This document shows positions 18,104 to 26,562 of a DNA stretch of 64,000 nucleotides, one piece after another. Position numbers and translations under genes: made by a program. Within the stretch, counting starts at the first letter, position 1; each line of letters opens with the position of its first letter. Under the pieces are notes generated by a model that was given only the letters and a program-made list of their open reading frames with translations, was not told the DNA's origin and searched no databases. Origin of the DNA: Streptomyces sp. ML-6 (GTDB lineage Bacteria; Actinomycetota; Actinomycetes; Streptomycetales; Streptomycetaceae); contig NZ_JAOTIK010000001.1 of NCBI RefSeq assembly GCF_030116705.1, positions 3,739,001-3,803,000 on the forward strand, given 5' to 3'.

Positions 18104-19858
18104 TCAGGCGTTCCGGCGGACCGGAGGCGGTGGCGAGGAGGGCTTCGGCAGCAAGGGCCAGGTCCGGGAGAGCTTCATCGCCGCCTCGGTCACCGCGGGA
18201 TCGCTCGACCGCTCCACCACCCCCTCCAGGAAAGCGTGGGCCGCCGCCTCGTACAGCTCCTCGGTGGCCCGCACCCGGGCGTCCACCGCCTCCCTGCGCC
18301 GGTCCGCCCGCTCCTGCGCCGTCTCGGTGAGCGAGCGGGCGCGGTCGGCGGCGATCCGGGCCTCCTCCCGCTGCCTGACCCGCTCGGCCCGGCGCTCCAG
18401 GGCCGACCGGTACGCGTCCAGGTAGGGGTGCTCCCTGAGCAGCCCCAGCAGGAAGCCGATGCCGCCGGAGAGGAAGAGCAGCGCCACGAACATCCAGGTG
18501 ATGGTGTGCGGGGCCAGATGGAGGCTGTCCACCAGCGTCTGCTGTTCGGCGAGGTCCCCCGCGCCCTCGAACTCGCCGATGTCCGGCGGCGTCTCGAGGG
18601 AGTCGGGGCGCCTGAGCACCAGCCTGGCCCGCAGGTCGCCCAGGGCCCAGCCGGAGAACCCCCAGACCCCCAGCAGGGCCAGCGCCGGAAGGGCGGCGGC
18701 CCTGAGGGAACCGGTCGCCGCCCGGTTGCGCAGGGTCCGCCCCGCCAGGTGCGGCAGCAGCACCATCAGCACGGCGGTGGAGATCGCCAGGGTGCCGGAC
18801 AGGAAGTCGCTCTCGTTGCTGCCCGTGCCGTGGAAGGGCTGGAAGGCGACCCAGTAGATCGGTATCTCGACCGCCGCGATGGCCAGGAGCATGGCCCAGG
18901 TCAGCCAGGCGGGCAGGCCCGGACGTGTCGGCATGCCCTCCCAGCCCGGTTCCTGGTCGGGCGGCGGGACCACGCCGCCGAGGAGCTCCGGCCCCCGCTC
19001 CCCCAGCGGGGCGGCACCCCGGCCGTGGACGGGCCGGCCGGGGTCCGTGTCCCCGGCGGGATCGAGCGACTGCCAGTCGTCGTCGGCCGCACCGTCGTCC
19101 GGCACCGGCGCGGGTGCGGGTGCGGGGCCGGGTACGGGTCCGGTCGCGGGATCGCGCCCGTCCCGCCCGGCCGGGTCCGCCGTCCGGCGGGCGGCCCCCT
19201 CGTCGCCGTCGTCGCCGTAGCCGTCGTTGCCGTCGCCGTCGCCGTCGCCGGGGAACTCCGCGTCCGGGAACCGGGCCCGGATCCAACGGCGTTCGACCCG
19301 CTCCCGGACCCCGTCGCGGAACCGGTCCCACCGCACCGCACGGGCCGCGAGCCGGTTCAACTGGCGCCAGGAGGACCGGACCTGCTCGTCGGCCTCCCGC
19401 AGCAGCTCGTCCTGGAGGCGGCTCTCCACCTCGGCCGCCTCCACGTCCGACCTGGCGCGCGCGTCCCGCAGCAGCTCCCGCTCCTCCCGGTCCGCCGCCT
19501 GCTCCCACAGCTGTGCCCGGAGCGTGTCGCGCACGGAGGCGAGTTCGGCGAAGTAGGACGCCCGGCCCGCACTGCCCAGCACCCAGGGGTCGAACGCCCC
19601 CGACCGGACGGTCCGGCCGCGCACCAGGAGCCGCTTCCTGCTCACGGCCTCCTTGGCCCCGCGCCTGCGGGCCTGCTCGATCAGCCGCCGCTGCTCCCGG
19701 TCCGTGAGGACCAGCGGGCGGCGCTCGGGCCCCTCGTCCGGGGCGGTGACCCGGCGGTCCGCGCCCCGGCGCCCGTCCCTCCCGCGCAGCGGCCCCGGAA
19801 CCCTGGCCCGCCGCCGGCGCGGCTCCCCGGGGTCACTTCCGGTAGTCGTCGTGGACAT
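18104..19858 (-). CDS. Four-TM protein with long cytoplasmic helical arms (conflict-locus component)
   Basis: A 584-residue protein of no recognised family. The N-terminal ~200 residues are basic and helical (coiled coil likely, LTDREQRRLIEQARRRGAKE). An acidic and proline-rich linker follows. Four hydrophobic segments lie between ~318 and 500 (for example LTWAMLLAIAAVEIPIYW). A second charged coiled coil (ERRAERVRQREEARIAADRA) occupies the C-terminus. It is the last gene of a three-gene minus operon; its ATG lies 26 bases inside the upstream VWA-lipoprotein gene, so translation is probably coupled. It may anchor the complex to the membrane (inference). Confidence 0.75.
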   Translation of the reverse strand: MSTTTTGSDPGEPRRRRARVPGPLRGRDGRRGADRRVTAPDEGPERRPLVLTDREQRRLIEQARRRGAKEAVSRKRLLVRGRTVRSGAFDPWVLGSAGRASYFAELASVRDTLRAQLWEQAADREERELLRDARARSDVEAAEVESRLQDELLREADEQVRSSWRQLNRLAARAVRWDRFRDGVRERVERRWIRARFPDAEFPGDGDGDGNDGYGDDGDEGAARRTADPAGRDGRDPATGPVPGPAPAPAPVPDDGAADDDWQSLDPAGDTDPGRPVHGRGAAPLGERGPELLGGVVPPPDQEPGWEGMPTRPGLPAWLTWAMLLAIAAVEIPIYWVAFQPFHGTGSNESDFLSGTLAISTAVLMVLLPHLAGRTLRNRAATGSLRAAALPALALLGVWGFSGWALGDLRARLVLRRPDSLETPPDIGEFEGAGDLAEQQTLVDSLHLAPHTITWMFVALLFLSGGIGFLLGLLREHPYLDAYRSALERRAERVRQREEARIAADRARSLTETAQERADRRREAVDARVRATEELYEAAAHAFLEGVVERSSDPAVTEAAMKLSRTWPLLPKPSSPPPPVRRNA

Positions 19859-20729
19859 GCGCCTTCGCCCTCCTGCTCAGGATCTCGGACCAGAACGCGT
19901 CGAACGGCCGGTACTCGCTCGGCCTGGCGTCGTGGCGCATGCCGTAGCCGACGGGGTAGACGTCCATCCCGGCGATCCCCGGCACGCCCCTGGCGCCGAG
20001 CAGGGTGTCGACGGCCCGTTCGCGGCTCTCGTCCGTCGCGATCTCGCTCACCCGGAGCGTGAACTCCTTGTCGGCCTGCTCGAAGTCGCTCACCACCAGC
20101 AGGCTCGGCGTCTCCTCGCCGGACGGCATGGCCTCACCGATCCGCGCCAGGGCACCGAGCACGTCCGAACCACCCTGGGTACGGGCGCACTCGAGCATGG
20201 TGAGCGCGCCCCGGACCGCCAGGATCCGCGCCGACCTGCGCAGGCGGTCGCGGTCGGTGGTCTCGTCGGCCGGCGGGTCGAGGTCGACGTCCCCGACCCG
20301 GCAGGAGGAGGTCTGCGACGAACGGGTCACCGGCGCGAACGCGAGGGTGCCGCAGTCCCGGTCGGTCAGGAAGGGGACCAGGGTGGACTTGAGCTTGGCC
20401 TCGGCGTCGAAGCCCCGGCCGCCGGCCGCCCCGGAGCCCGATCCGTCGATGACCAGCCCGCACGGCGTGCGGGGGGCGTCGGCCTCGGCGGAAGCGGTGC
20501 AGCCGGTGACGGCCGCGAACGACACCGCGAGCGACGCCGCGAGCGCCAGGGCGCGGGCGGTACGCCGGAAGCGGGCGGTGTTCGGGGGGCGGGCGGTGTG
20601 CGGGAAACCACCGGTACGCAGGAAACCGCCGGTACGCCGGAAACCGCCGGTACGCCGGAAGCGGCCGGACCGGCGTGGCGGCGATATGGCGGCAACGGGC
20701 GGACGACCGGGCGGATGGGGCACGTTCAT
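19833..20729 (-). CDS. VWA-like lipoprotein
   Basis: A 298-residue predicted lipoprotein. A basic N-region with repeated RRTGGF units precedes the hydrophobic stretch and the lipobox VTGC (Cys77). The exported part starts with a degenerate von Willebrand A fold: D95-G-S-G-S99 resembles MIDAS motif 1, with GSDVLGAL and LLVVSDFEQ further on matching the later strands. ATG at 20729 has GGAGAGAG upstream. An ATG at 20837 overlapping the previous stop (ATGA) would add 36 residues and cannot be excluded. An unusually long N-region before the signal helix is odd for a lipoprotein. Confidence 0.7.
   Translation of the reverse strand: MNVPHPPGRPPVAAISPPRRSGRFRRTGGFRRTGGFLRTGGFPHTARPPNTARFRRTARALALAASLAVSFAAVTGCTASAEADAPRTPCGLVIDGSGSGAAGGRGFDAEAKLKSTLVPFLTDRDCGTLAFAPVTRSSQTSSCRVGDVDLDPPADETTDRDRLRRSARILAVRGALTMLECARTQGGSDVLGALARIGEAMPSGEETPSLLVVSDFEQADKEFTLRVSEIATDESRERAVDTLLGARGVPGIAGMDVYPVGYGMRHDARPSEYRPFDAFWSEILSRRAKAHVHDDYRK
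20611..20664. repeat. Three tandem 18-bp units inside the lipoprotein gene
   Basis: Three consecutive copies of CCGGTACGC(A/C)GGAAACCG, the last diverged at its end. They encode the FRRTGG repeats just before the signal helix. Related half units continue on both sides. Confidence 0.8.
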
Positions 20730-20833
20730 GGCTCTCTCCGTGTTCGTGCGGGGGTTCGCGGTCTCCTGGAAGGCGTCGGCGGTCACCGGCCCTCGTGCGG
20801 CGCGCACCGGGGCGGCGGCCGGGTCCGGGCGGG

Positions 20834-21556
20834 TCATCCGTGCCCCCGTCCCGCCCCCGCCGGGGCGCCGTTCCCGGCCCCCCGTACGGGCTGGGCGTCG
20901 AGGACGGCCAGTGCGCGGGTCACCGGGTGGCCGGCCCGGTCCGGGGCCGGGGAGGGCCACACCCCGCCGTCCCCCCGCAGCCAGTCGTCGGTGTGCTGCC
21001 AGGACGCGTCGAGAACGACCCGGCCGGGCAGCCAGTGCGGGCCGCACGACGGGAGCTCCCCCTCCCCCGGCAGCGGGTGAAGACTCGTCAGGACGGCCGT
21101 CCAGTAACGGGCGAGCCGCTGGTTCGCCTCGTGGGTCAGGACCGCGGCCCGGGACCGGCACACCCCCGCCGAGGCCCGCCACACCCCGATGAGTTCGCCG
21201 TACCGGGCGAGGGCGGCCGGCGCGGGCTCCCGCAGCTCCTCGTACCGGGTGGCCACCCGTACCGACTCGGAGTGGATCCGCGCGCACAGTTCGCGCTCCT
21301 CGTGCAGCAGCCGCGCGCGCAGCCGGTCGGCCCCGCGCGACGCGCTCGCCCGGATGCCCTGCACGTGCGGGGTCAGCAGCTCCGGGAACTGGTCGGTGAC
21401 GTCGTGCGGCAGGTCGTCCGGGTGCGGCAGCGCGGCGATCCGGTCCCGGAGGCCGGGCGCGTCCCTGCGGCCCTGATGTCGGTCGTGAATTGCCGTGACC
21501 CGGTGGTGCCAGGCATACCGGGCCGAACTGATGAAACCATTCGTGTCGGCTCTCAT
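20834..21556 (-). CDS. Helical protein of unknown function, first gene of minus operon
   Basis: A 240-residue mostly alpha-helical protein, rich in Arg, Ala and His, without signal peptide or membrane segment. MRADTNGFISSARYAW at 21556 was chosen as start because the upstream frame is low-complexity and non-coding in character; a purine-rich GAAGGGGA lies upstream. The stop touches an ATG of the lipoprotein frame (ATGA). I do not recognise the family. Context places it with the VWA lipoprotein and the 4-TM protein. Confidence 0.65.
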   Translation of the reverse strand: MRADTNGFISSARYAWHHRVTAIHDRHQGRRDAPGLRDRIAALPHPDDLPHDVTDQFPELLTPHVQGIRASASRGADRLRARLLHEERELCARIHSESVRVATRYEELREPAPAALARYGELIGVWRASAGVCRSRAAVLTHEANQRLARYWTAVLTSLHPLPGEGELPSCGPHWLPGRVVLDASWQHTDDWLRGDGGVWPSPAPDRAGHPVTRALAVLDAQPVRGAGNGAPAGAGRGHG

Positions 21557-22053
21557 GGCGGAATCCCCTTCCCCCGCGCGACCGCCTCCCGACGACCGCC
21601 CTTTTCCTCCGTCCGGGCCCGCTGCGGCGGCCCCTTCCGAACGGCACGGCCCGGTCGTCGCTCCCACCGTTCCGCGCCTTCCGGCGCATCGCCGGAAGAG
21701 CCCCGAAGCCGACTCGGGGGAACGGACCGCAACTGGCCGGACAATAGAAATTACCGGCCTTTCACCTGCGCATTCGGCCCTGCGGGCATTTCCCGGAATG
21801 CGTCCGGAACGGGCCCGGAAAACAACCGGACGGCACCCGGAAACGCCCGGAGAACAACCGGGAGAAATGCGCCGCGCCCGGCCCGGCCGCCGGATACTCG
21901 TTGACGGGGGACGCCGTCGGCGCCCGGCGGCATCCGCCGGGTGCCCGCCGGCGTCCGACGGCATCCGCCGGGTGCCCAACGGTGTTCCCGGCTCCGCCCG
22001 GCGGGAGGGGGAGGGCCGATGCGGGTCGAAGTCGGCGGGAAAGGGGAGGGCCG
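21557..22053. other. Divergent promoter region with hairpin and short repeats
   Basis: About 500 bases between the helical-protein gene (minus) and the radical-SAM gene (plus). An AT-rich core ACAATAGAAATTA (21741-21753) is flanked by the inverted repeat GGCCGG / CCGGCC (21735-21740, 21754-21759). A 19-base unit CGGCATCCGCCGGGTGCCC occurs at 21928-21946 and again at 21959-21977. It probably carries both promoters. Confidence 0.5.
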
Positions 22054-22075
22054 ATGCGGGTCGAAGTCGGCGGGA
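22006..22075. repeat. 35-bp tandem duplication spanning RBS and start codon
   Basis: Two adjacent 35-base copies differing at one position (22006-22040 and 22041-22075). Each contains GGGGAGGG and ATGCGGGTCGAAGTCGG. Because 35 is not a multiple of 3, the first ATG (22019) is out of frame with the gene that begins at the second ATG (22054). Confidence 0.9.
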
Positions 22076-22758
22076 CGCACTTCCCGCTGGAAACGCTGGG
22101 ACCGGGCCGGCGCCTCGGCATCTGGCTGCAGGGCTGCCCGCTGGCCTGCCCCGGCTGCATGTCGCGGCACACCTGGGACCCGCGGGGCGGTGAACCCATG
22201 GACGTGGAAAGGCTGTTGGGGCTGTGGCGGGACGCGCTGGCCCAAGGCGCCGCAGGTCTGACGGTGAGCGGCGGGGAACCGCTCGCCCAGCCCGCGGCCC
22301 TGGCGGAGCTGCTCCGGGGCGCCGCCCGGCTGCGGTCCGGGCTGACCCGCCCCGGCGCGACCGGTGACGGGCTTCCCGCCGACCTGCTGGTCTACACCGG
22401 CTACGAGGAGTCCGAGCTGGACGCCGCCCGGCGCGCCGCCCTGGCGTCCGCGGACGCCGTGGTGACCGGCCGGTTCCGGGTCGCCGAACCGACCGGGCTG
22501 GTGTGGCGCGGCTCCGCGAACCAGCGGCTGACGCCCCGTACCGGCCTCGGCCGGATCCGGTACGCGCCGCACCTGGACCGGGAAGCGGACGGACCGGCGG
22601 TACAGGTCGTCGTGGAGTCCGGGCGGGCGCCCGGCGAACCGGCCGGGCCTCCCGTCGTACGGCTCCACGGCGTACCGCGACGAGGTGAACTACCCCGTTG
22701 GGAAAGGTGGTTGAAGGGACGTGGGCTACGACTCAGGGAGCGGAGCTGGCGACCGTGA
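22054..22758 (+). CDS. Radical-SAM activase-like 4Fe-4S protein (NrdG-like)
   Basis: A 234-residue protein with the radical-SAM cluster motif C28-x3-C32-x2-C35 in LQGCPLACPGCMS and the SAM-contact motif SGGEPL. Size and architecture resemble activating enzymes of glycyl-radical enzymes (NrdG/PflA), which act by hydrogen abstraction. No glycyl-radical enzyme gene is present in this window, so the target is unclear. The start is the second of two duplicated ATGs, with GGGGAGGG upstream. Its 3' end overlaps the convergent macro-domain gene by 26 bases. It sits in the middle of the kinase/AAA+/CHAT locus. Confidence 0.8.
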   Translation: MRVEVGGTHFPLETLGPGRRLGIWLQGCPLACPGCMSRHTWDPRGGEPMDVERLLGLWRDALAQGAAGLTVSGGEPLAQPAALAELLRGAARLRSGLTRPGATGDGLPADLLVYTGYEESELDAARRAALASADAVVTGRFRVAEPTGLVWRGSANQRLTPRTGLGRIRYAPHLDREADGPAVQVVVESGRAPGEPAGPPVVRLHGVPRRGELPRWERWLKGRGLRLRERSWRP

Positions 22759-24061
22759 GCAGCTTCGCCAGTTCGGGGCGCTGGGCCACCAGGTGCACCG
22801 TCCAGGACGGGTCGCGGCTCAACTCCTCGCGGACGGCCCAGCACAGCCAGCGCGCCGCCTTCTCCGGCGGCAGCCCGTGCCCCGCGCCGAGCAGCGGAAA
22901 GCAGAGGGAGGAGAGCGGCGGGTCGAACCTGTCGCGTTCCGCGCGGGCCAGCCGGAAGCTGGCCGAGACCGCCTCCGCGAGGACGTGCGGATCGACCCGG
23001 TAGCCGTGGCCGTCGCTGGTCGGCGCGGCCACGGCCGCGTGGTGGATGCGGCGCACACCGCGCTCGGCGAGGGCGCCCGGCGAGGTCGGCACGACGGTGC
23101 CGGGGCGCACCGGGAGCCCGGCCCGGCCGTGGGCCCGCATCCACTCGACCAGTTCCCGGACGAGGACGTCGTCGACCGTCTCGCCGCTCTCGTCGCGTAT
23201 CGCGGCGGCCCGGCGCAGCGAGCCGGACACGGTGGAGCGGAAGGTCTTGGACATCTCCAGGTAGATGTTCTCCGAGGACACCAGGATGTCGATGTCCCGC
23301 AGCAGTTCGATGGACGCGACGTGCACGGTGATGCGGTGCGCGGCGGCGGCCGGCAGCGGCGGTCCGGTCAGCCGGGTCGGCGGGTCGGGCACCGGCTCCG
23401 GCGACCGCACGGGCAGGGTGCCGCCCATCGGCCCGGCCGGGACCGCGGGGAGCTCCGGGGGCGGTCCGGCGGCGGACTTCCGGGCCACCGCCAGTACCGC
23501 CAGCGCCAGTTCCGCGATCACCTCCCGCTCCTGGCTCTTGCGGAAGCGTTCGGGCGTGACGCCGTAGACGGCCGCCGCGGCCCTGCGACGGTCCTGGCCC
23601 GGTACGCCCCGCCGGTCCGGCAGCAGTCCGAAGGTGTGGGCCGCCGCCCTGGCGAGCGGATCGCCGCGGGTGCCGTCGGCGGACAGGGTGTTCCCACCGA
23701 GGTGCCGCACCCCGGCCTTCAGCAGCGTCTCCACCCCGGCGGCCTCGTCGTCGAACCCCCCGCACAGGCCCGCCGCGACGGCCACCCTGATCAGGGCCTC
23801 GGGCCGCAGGGTGCGCAGGCCGGACAGACCGGGCCGGCGCAGCGCCCGCAGCTCCGCGGCCAGCCGTTCGGCGCCGGGCAGCGGCGGGAGGGGGCGCCCT
23901 CCGGCCCGGGACCGCTCGTCGAGGCTCTCACGGGACCGCTCGTCGGGACGCCCGCGGGACGGCTCGTCAGGACGCCCCGGACCGGGGGCGGGCGGGGCCT
24001 TCGGAGGCGTGGGTTCGAGGGGCTCGGGAGCGGACGAGGAGGGCTGGGTCTCCTGGCTCAT
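22733..24061 (-). CDS. Macro-domain protein with N-terminal helical domain
   Basis: A 442-residue protein. After a Pro/Arg/Glu-rich tail (1-60), residues ~63-195 form a helical domain. Residues ~243-432 look like a macro domain: DILVSSENIYL with Asn265 in the ADP-ribose-contact position, GTVVPTSPGAL (321-331), RIHHAAVAAP, and SLCFPLLGAGHGLPPEKAA (385-403). Macro domains bind or hydrolyse ADP-ribose derivatives; whether this one is catalytic is open. ATG 24061 is chosen, although an in-frame ATG at 24160 lies in a GGTGAC microsatellite. The gene is divergent from the kinase operon and convergent with the radical-SAM gene. Confidence 0.72.
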   Translation of the reverse strand: MSQETQPSSSAPEPLEPTPPKAPPAPGPGRPDEPSRGRPDERSRESLDERSRAGGRPLPPLPGAERLAAELRALRRPGLSGLRTLRPEALIRVAVAAGLCGGFDDEAAGVETLLKAGVRHLGGNTLSADGTRGDPLARAAAHTFGLLPDRRGVPGQDRRRAAAAVYGVTPERFRKSQEREVIAELALAVLAVARKSAAGPPPELPAVPAGPMGGTLPVRSPEPVPDPPTRLTGPPLPAAAAHRITVHVASIELLRDIDILVSSENIYLEMSKTFRSTVSGSLRRAAAIRDESGETVDDVLVRELVEWMRAHGRAGLPVRPGTVVPTSPGALAERGVRRIHHAAVAAPTSDGHGYRVDPHVLAEAVSASFRLARAERDRFDPPLSSLCFPLLGAGHGLPPEKAARWLCWAVREELSRDPSWTVHLVAQRPELAKLLTVASSAP

Positions 24062-24165
24062 GCCCGACACGATATGCCCGCCCGTCCGCCTGCGGGAGCG
24101 CCTTTCAACAACCTTGTCCGGCCGTCCGTCGCCGTCACCGTCACCGTCACCGGAAGGCATGTCGC

Positions 24166-26562
24166 ATGACTGTTCCGCCGCCGCCCACCGAAATGGATGT
24201 CGACGAGACCGGGACCGGCCACCACGATCCGCGGGACGCGGAGACCCGCAGGGGGCTGGACCGGGTGCCGGCCTCGCTGGGCGGGCGCTTCGACCTGACC
24301 CAGGTGCTGAGTGACGTCCGCCGCCCGTCCCAGGCCGTGGTGCTGCGGGTCAAGGACCGGGAGGCCCGGCACGCGCCGGCCGACGTGCCCCTCGTGCTGA
24401 AGTGGTACCACCACCGGTTCGGCCCCGACCCCGGCGTCCGCCGCATCCTGGCCGAGGAGCGGGGCGGACCGGGCGGACCGGACGAACCGGACGGGCCGGA
24501 CGGGCCGGACGGGCCCGGTGGGCTCGGTGGGTCGGTCGCCCGGCTGCTGGAGAGCGGGACCGCCGACGGCCACCCCTACGACCTGACCCTCTCGTACGGC
24601 GAGACCGACCTCGCCCGCTACCTCGCCGACCACCCCGGGCCGCTGCCGCCCGCCCTGGTCCGGGCCGTCGTGGAGCAGCTCCACGCGGCGCTGGTCGCCG
24701 TACACGCGCGGGACATCGTGCACCGCGACGTCACGCCCGACAACATCATGGTGCGCATCCAGAACGAGGACCGCCCCGAACTGGTGCTGATCGACTTCGG
24801 CGCGGCGGTGCACGAACCGCAGCGCGACCGGCCGCGCCGGCGCGGCTGGGTGGGCAAACCGCTCTACCTCGCGCCGGAGGCGGCCCCGCACCGGCAGGCC
24901 GTGACCCCCGCCGTCGACTGGTGGTCGCTCGGCATGGTCGTGGCCGAACTGGCCGGCGGCAGCCACCCGATCGACTTCCGGGGCGACGAGGAGGTCCTGA
25001 CCGAGGTCGCCACCCACGACCCCGAACTCCCCCTGGTGACCGACCCCCGGCTGCTGATGCTCTGCCAGGGCCTGCTCACCCGCGCTCCGGAGAACCGCTG
25101 GGGCGGCGAGCAGGTGGCGGCCTGGCTGCGCGGGGAGTCCCCGCCGGTCGCGCCCCGCACGTCCGGCGCCGCCCCGCACGACCTGCCGCCCCGGCGCACC
25201 CTGCGCCCCTTCCCCTTCATGGGCCGGGAGGTCACCGGCGCCGAGGAGCTGGCCCGCCTCCTGGACGTCAACCGCGTGGCCACCGGCCGGCTGCTGTCCC
25301 GCCGGGCCCGGCGGGCCGAACTGGTCGAGTGGCTGGGCCAGTTCATCGGATCGCCCGACCGCGACACCGAGGAGAACGAACGGCTCGTCGCCCTGCGCGC
25401 GGAACTCGCCGAACCGCCGGACGCCCGGACCACCACCCGGCTGATCAACTGGCTGGGCCCGCGGCTGGAGGTCTCCCACCACGGGCAGCGCCTGGACACC
25501 CTGGGCATCCGGGAACTGACCGCGGCGGTCATGAACGGCGACGCCGAGGCCCACGCCCTGCTGGACGAGCTGCTGCGCCACGAGCTGCTGCCCCTGCTCG
25601 CCGAACGTCCGGGCGGCGCCGGACTCGACGAGGTGCACCGGCGGTGGAAGGAACACCGGTCCGCCTGGCGGCCGTTGACGGACGAGATCCTGGCGCGCGG
25701 GCCCCGTGACCGCGGCGCCGCGCGCGCCCGGCTGCGCCGCGACCGCACCGTCGACGCGCTGCTGCTGCGCCTGGCCCACGAGCCGGGCCGGTGCACGGCG
25801 GAACTGACCCGGGACGTCAAGGCGGCACGGGCCGCCATGGCCGTACCCGTCGACTGGTACACCCGGCTCGTCGCCGACCCGGACGACGCCCCGCGCCTGC
25901 TCGTCGCACGGCTGCTGGCCGGCGTCGCCACCGCCGAGGCCGAGGCGCGCCACCGGGAGCTGGCCGAGGCGGAGGCCGCCCGGCTGCTGGCCGCCGACCA
26001 GGACGCCGTCCTGGCCTGGATACGGCGGATGGAGCGTCCGCCGACGCTGGGCTGGGCGCTGCTCGGCGCCGCGCTGGCCACCGTGCCGTGGGGGTTCCTG
26101 ATCGGCCTCGCCGACGTCGTCGGGTGGGCCGATCAGGAGGCGGTCGTGCTCGGCTGGGCGCTGGCCCTGCCCGCGGCGGCCGCGGTGTTCGCCCTGGAAC
26201 TGTCCGCCGCGGCGTTCATCGGGCCGCCCCACTACCACCCCCGGCGGTCGCTCGCCGGGCGGCTGATCGCCGCGTCGGAACGGCCCGCCCGGTTCGCCCG
26301 GTCCCGCGGCCTGCGCACCCTGCTGCCGTCGGCCGCGCTGCTGGCCGCGGTGGTGGCCCTGGGCGTCCACTCCGTCACCGCCGCCCCCTGGGCCTGGCCG
26401 GTCGGCACCGTCGTGGCCCTCACCGTCTGGACGGTGTACCGCGCGGTCTCCTGGCGCCTGGAACTGAACCGGCTGCGCGCCGCGCAGGCCGTGAACCGTA
26501 ACGGCCCCCGGAACGGACCCCGTACCGGAAACCGGAACGGAAACCGGGGAGGACGCCGATGA
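24166..26562 (+). CDS. Transmembrane Ser/Thr protein kinase
   Basis: A 798-residue Hanks-type kinase. VLK (Lys79), HRDVTPDN (Asp188), DFG (Asp210) and APE are all present, so activity is expected. The glycine-rich loop is degenerate and a Gly/Pro/Asp repeat lies near residue 110. Residues ~350-620 are helical with no recognised domain. Four hydrophobic segments lie at ~625-765, so the kinase domain is N-terminal and cytosolic and the anchor is C-terminal, unlike PknB-type receptors. ATG 24166 is preceded by GGAAGG. It is the first gene of a coupled four-gene operon that ends with an FHA protein, a likely reader of its phosphothreonines. Confidence 0.88.
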   Translation: MTVPPPPTEMDVDETGTGHHDPRDAETRRGLDRVPASLGGRFDLTQVLSDVRRPSQAVVLRVKDREARHAPADVPLVLKWYHHRFGPDPGVRRILAEERGGPGGPDEPDGPDGPDGPGGLGGSVARLLESGTADGHPYDLTLSYGETDLARYLADHPGPLPPALVRAVVEQLHAALVAVHARDIVHRDVTPDNIMVRIQNEDRPELVLIDFGAAVHEPQRDRPRRRGWVGKPLYLAPEAAPHRQAVTPAVDWWSLGMVVAELAGGSHPIDFRGDEEVLTEVATHDPELPLVTDPRLLMLCQGLLTRAPENRWGGEQVAAWLRGESPPVAPRTSGAAPHDLPPRRTLRPFPFMGREVTGAEELARLLDVNRVATGRLLSRRARRAELVEWLGQFIGSPDRDTEENERLVALRAELAEPPDARTTTRLINWLGPRLEVSHHGQRLDTLGIRELTAAVMNGDAEAHALLDELLRHELLPLLAERPGGAGLDEVHRRWKEHRSAWRPLTDEILARGPRDRGAARARLRRDRTVDALLLRLAHEPGRCTAELTRDVKAARAAMAVPVDWYTRLVADPDDAPRLLVARLLAGVATAEAEARHRELAEAEAARLLAADQDAVLAWIRRMERPPTLGWALLGAALATVPWGFLIGLADVVGWADQEAVVLGWALALPAAAAVFALELSAAAFIGPPHYHPRRSLAGRLIAASERPARFARSRGLRTLLPSAALLAAVVALGVHSVTAAPWAWPVGTVVALTVWTVYRAVSWRLELNRLRAAQAVNRNGPRNGPRTGNRNGNRGGRR

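Noticed and set aside
22019..22021. First ATG of the duplicated region as start of the radical-SAM gene
   Set aside because: It is out of frame with the CX3CX2C motif; only the second copy at 22054 is in frame.
24058..26370. A 770-codon antisense frame opposite the kinase gene
   Set aside because: It is composed of Gly/Arg/Gln/Val-rich shadow sequence without domains, while the plus strand encodes an intact kinase.
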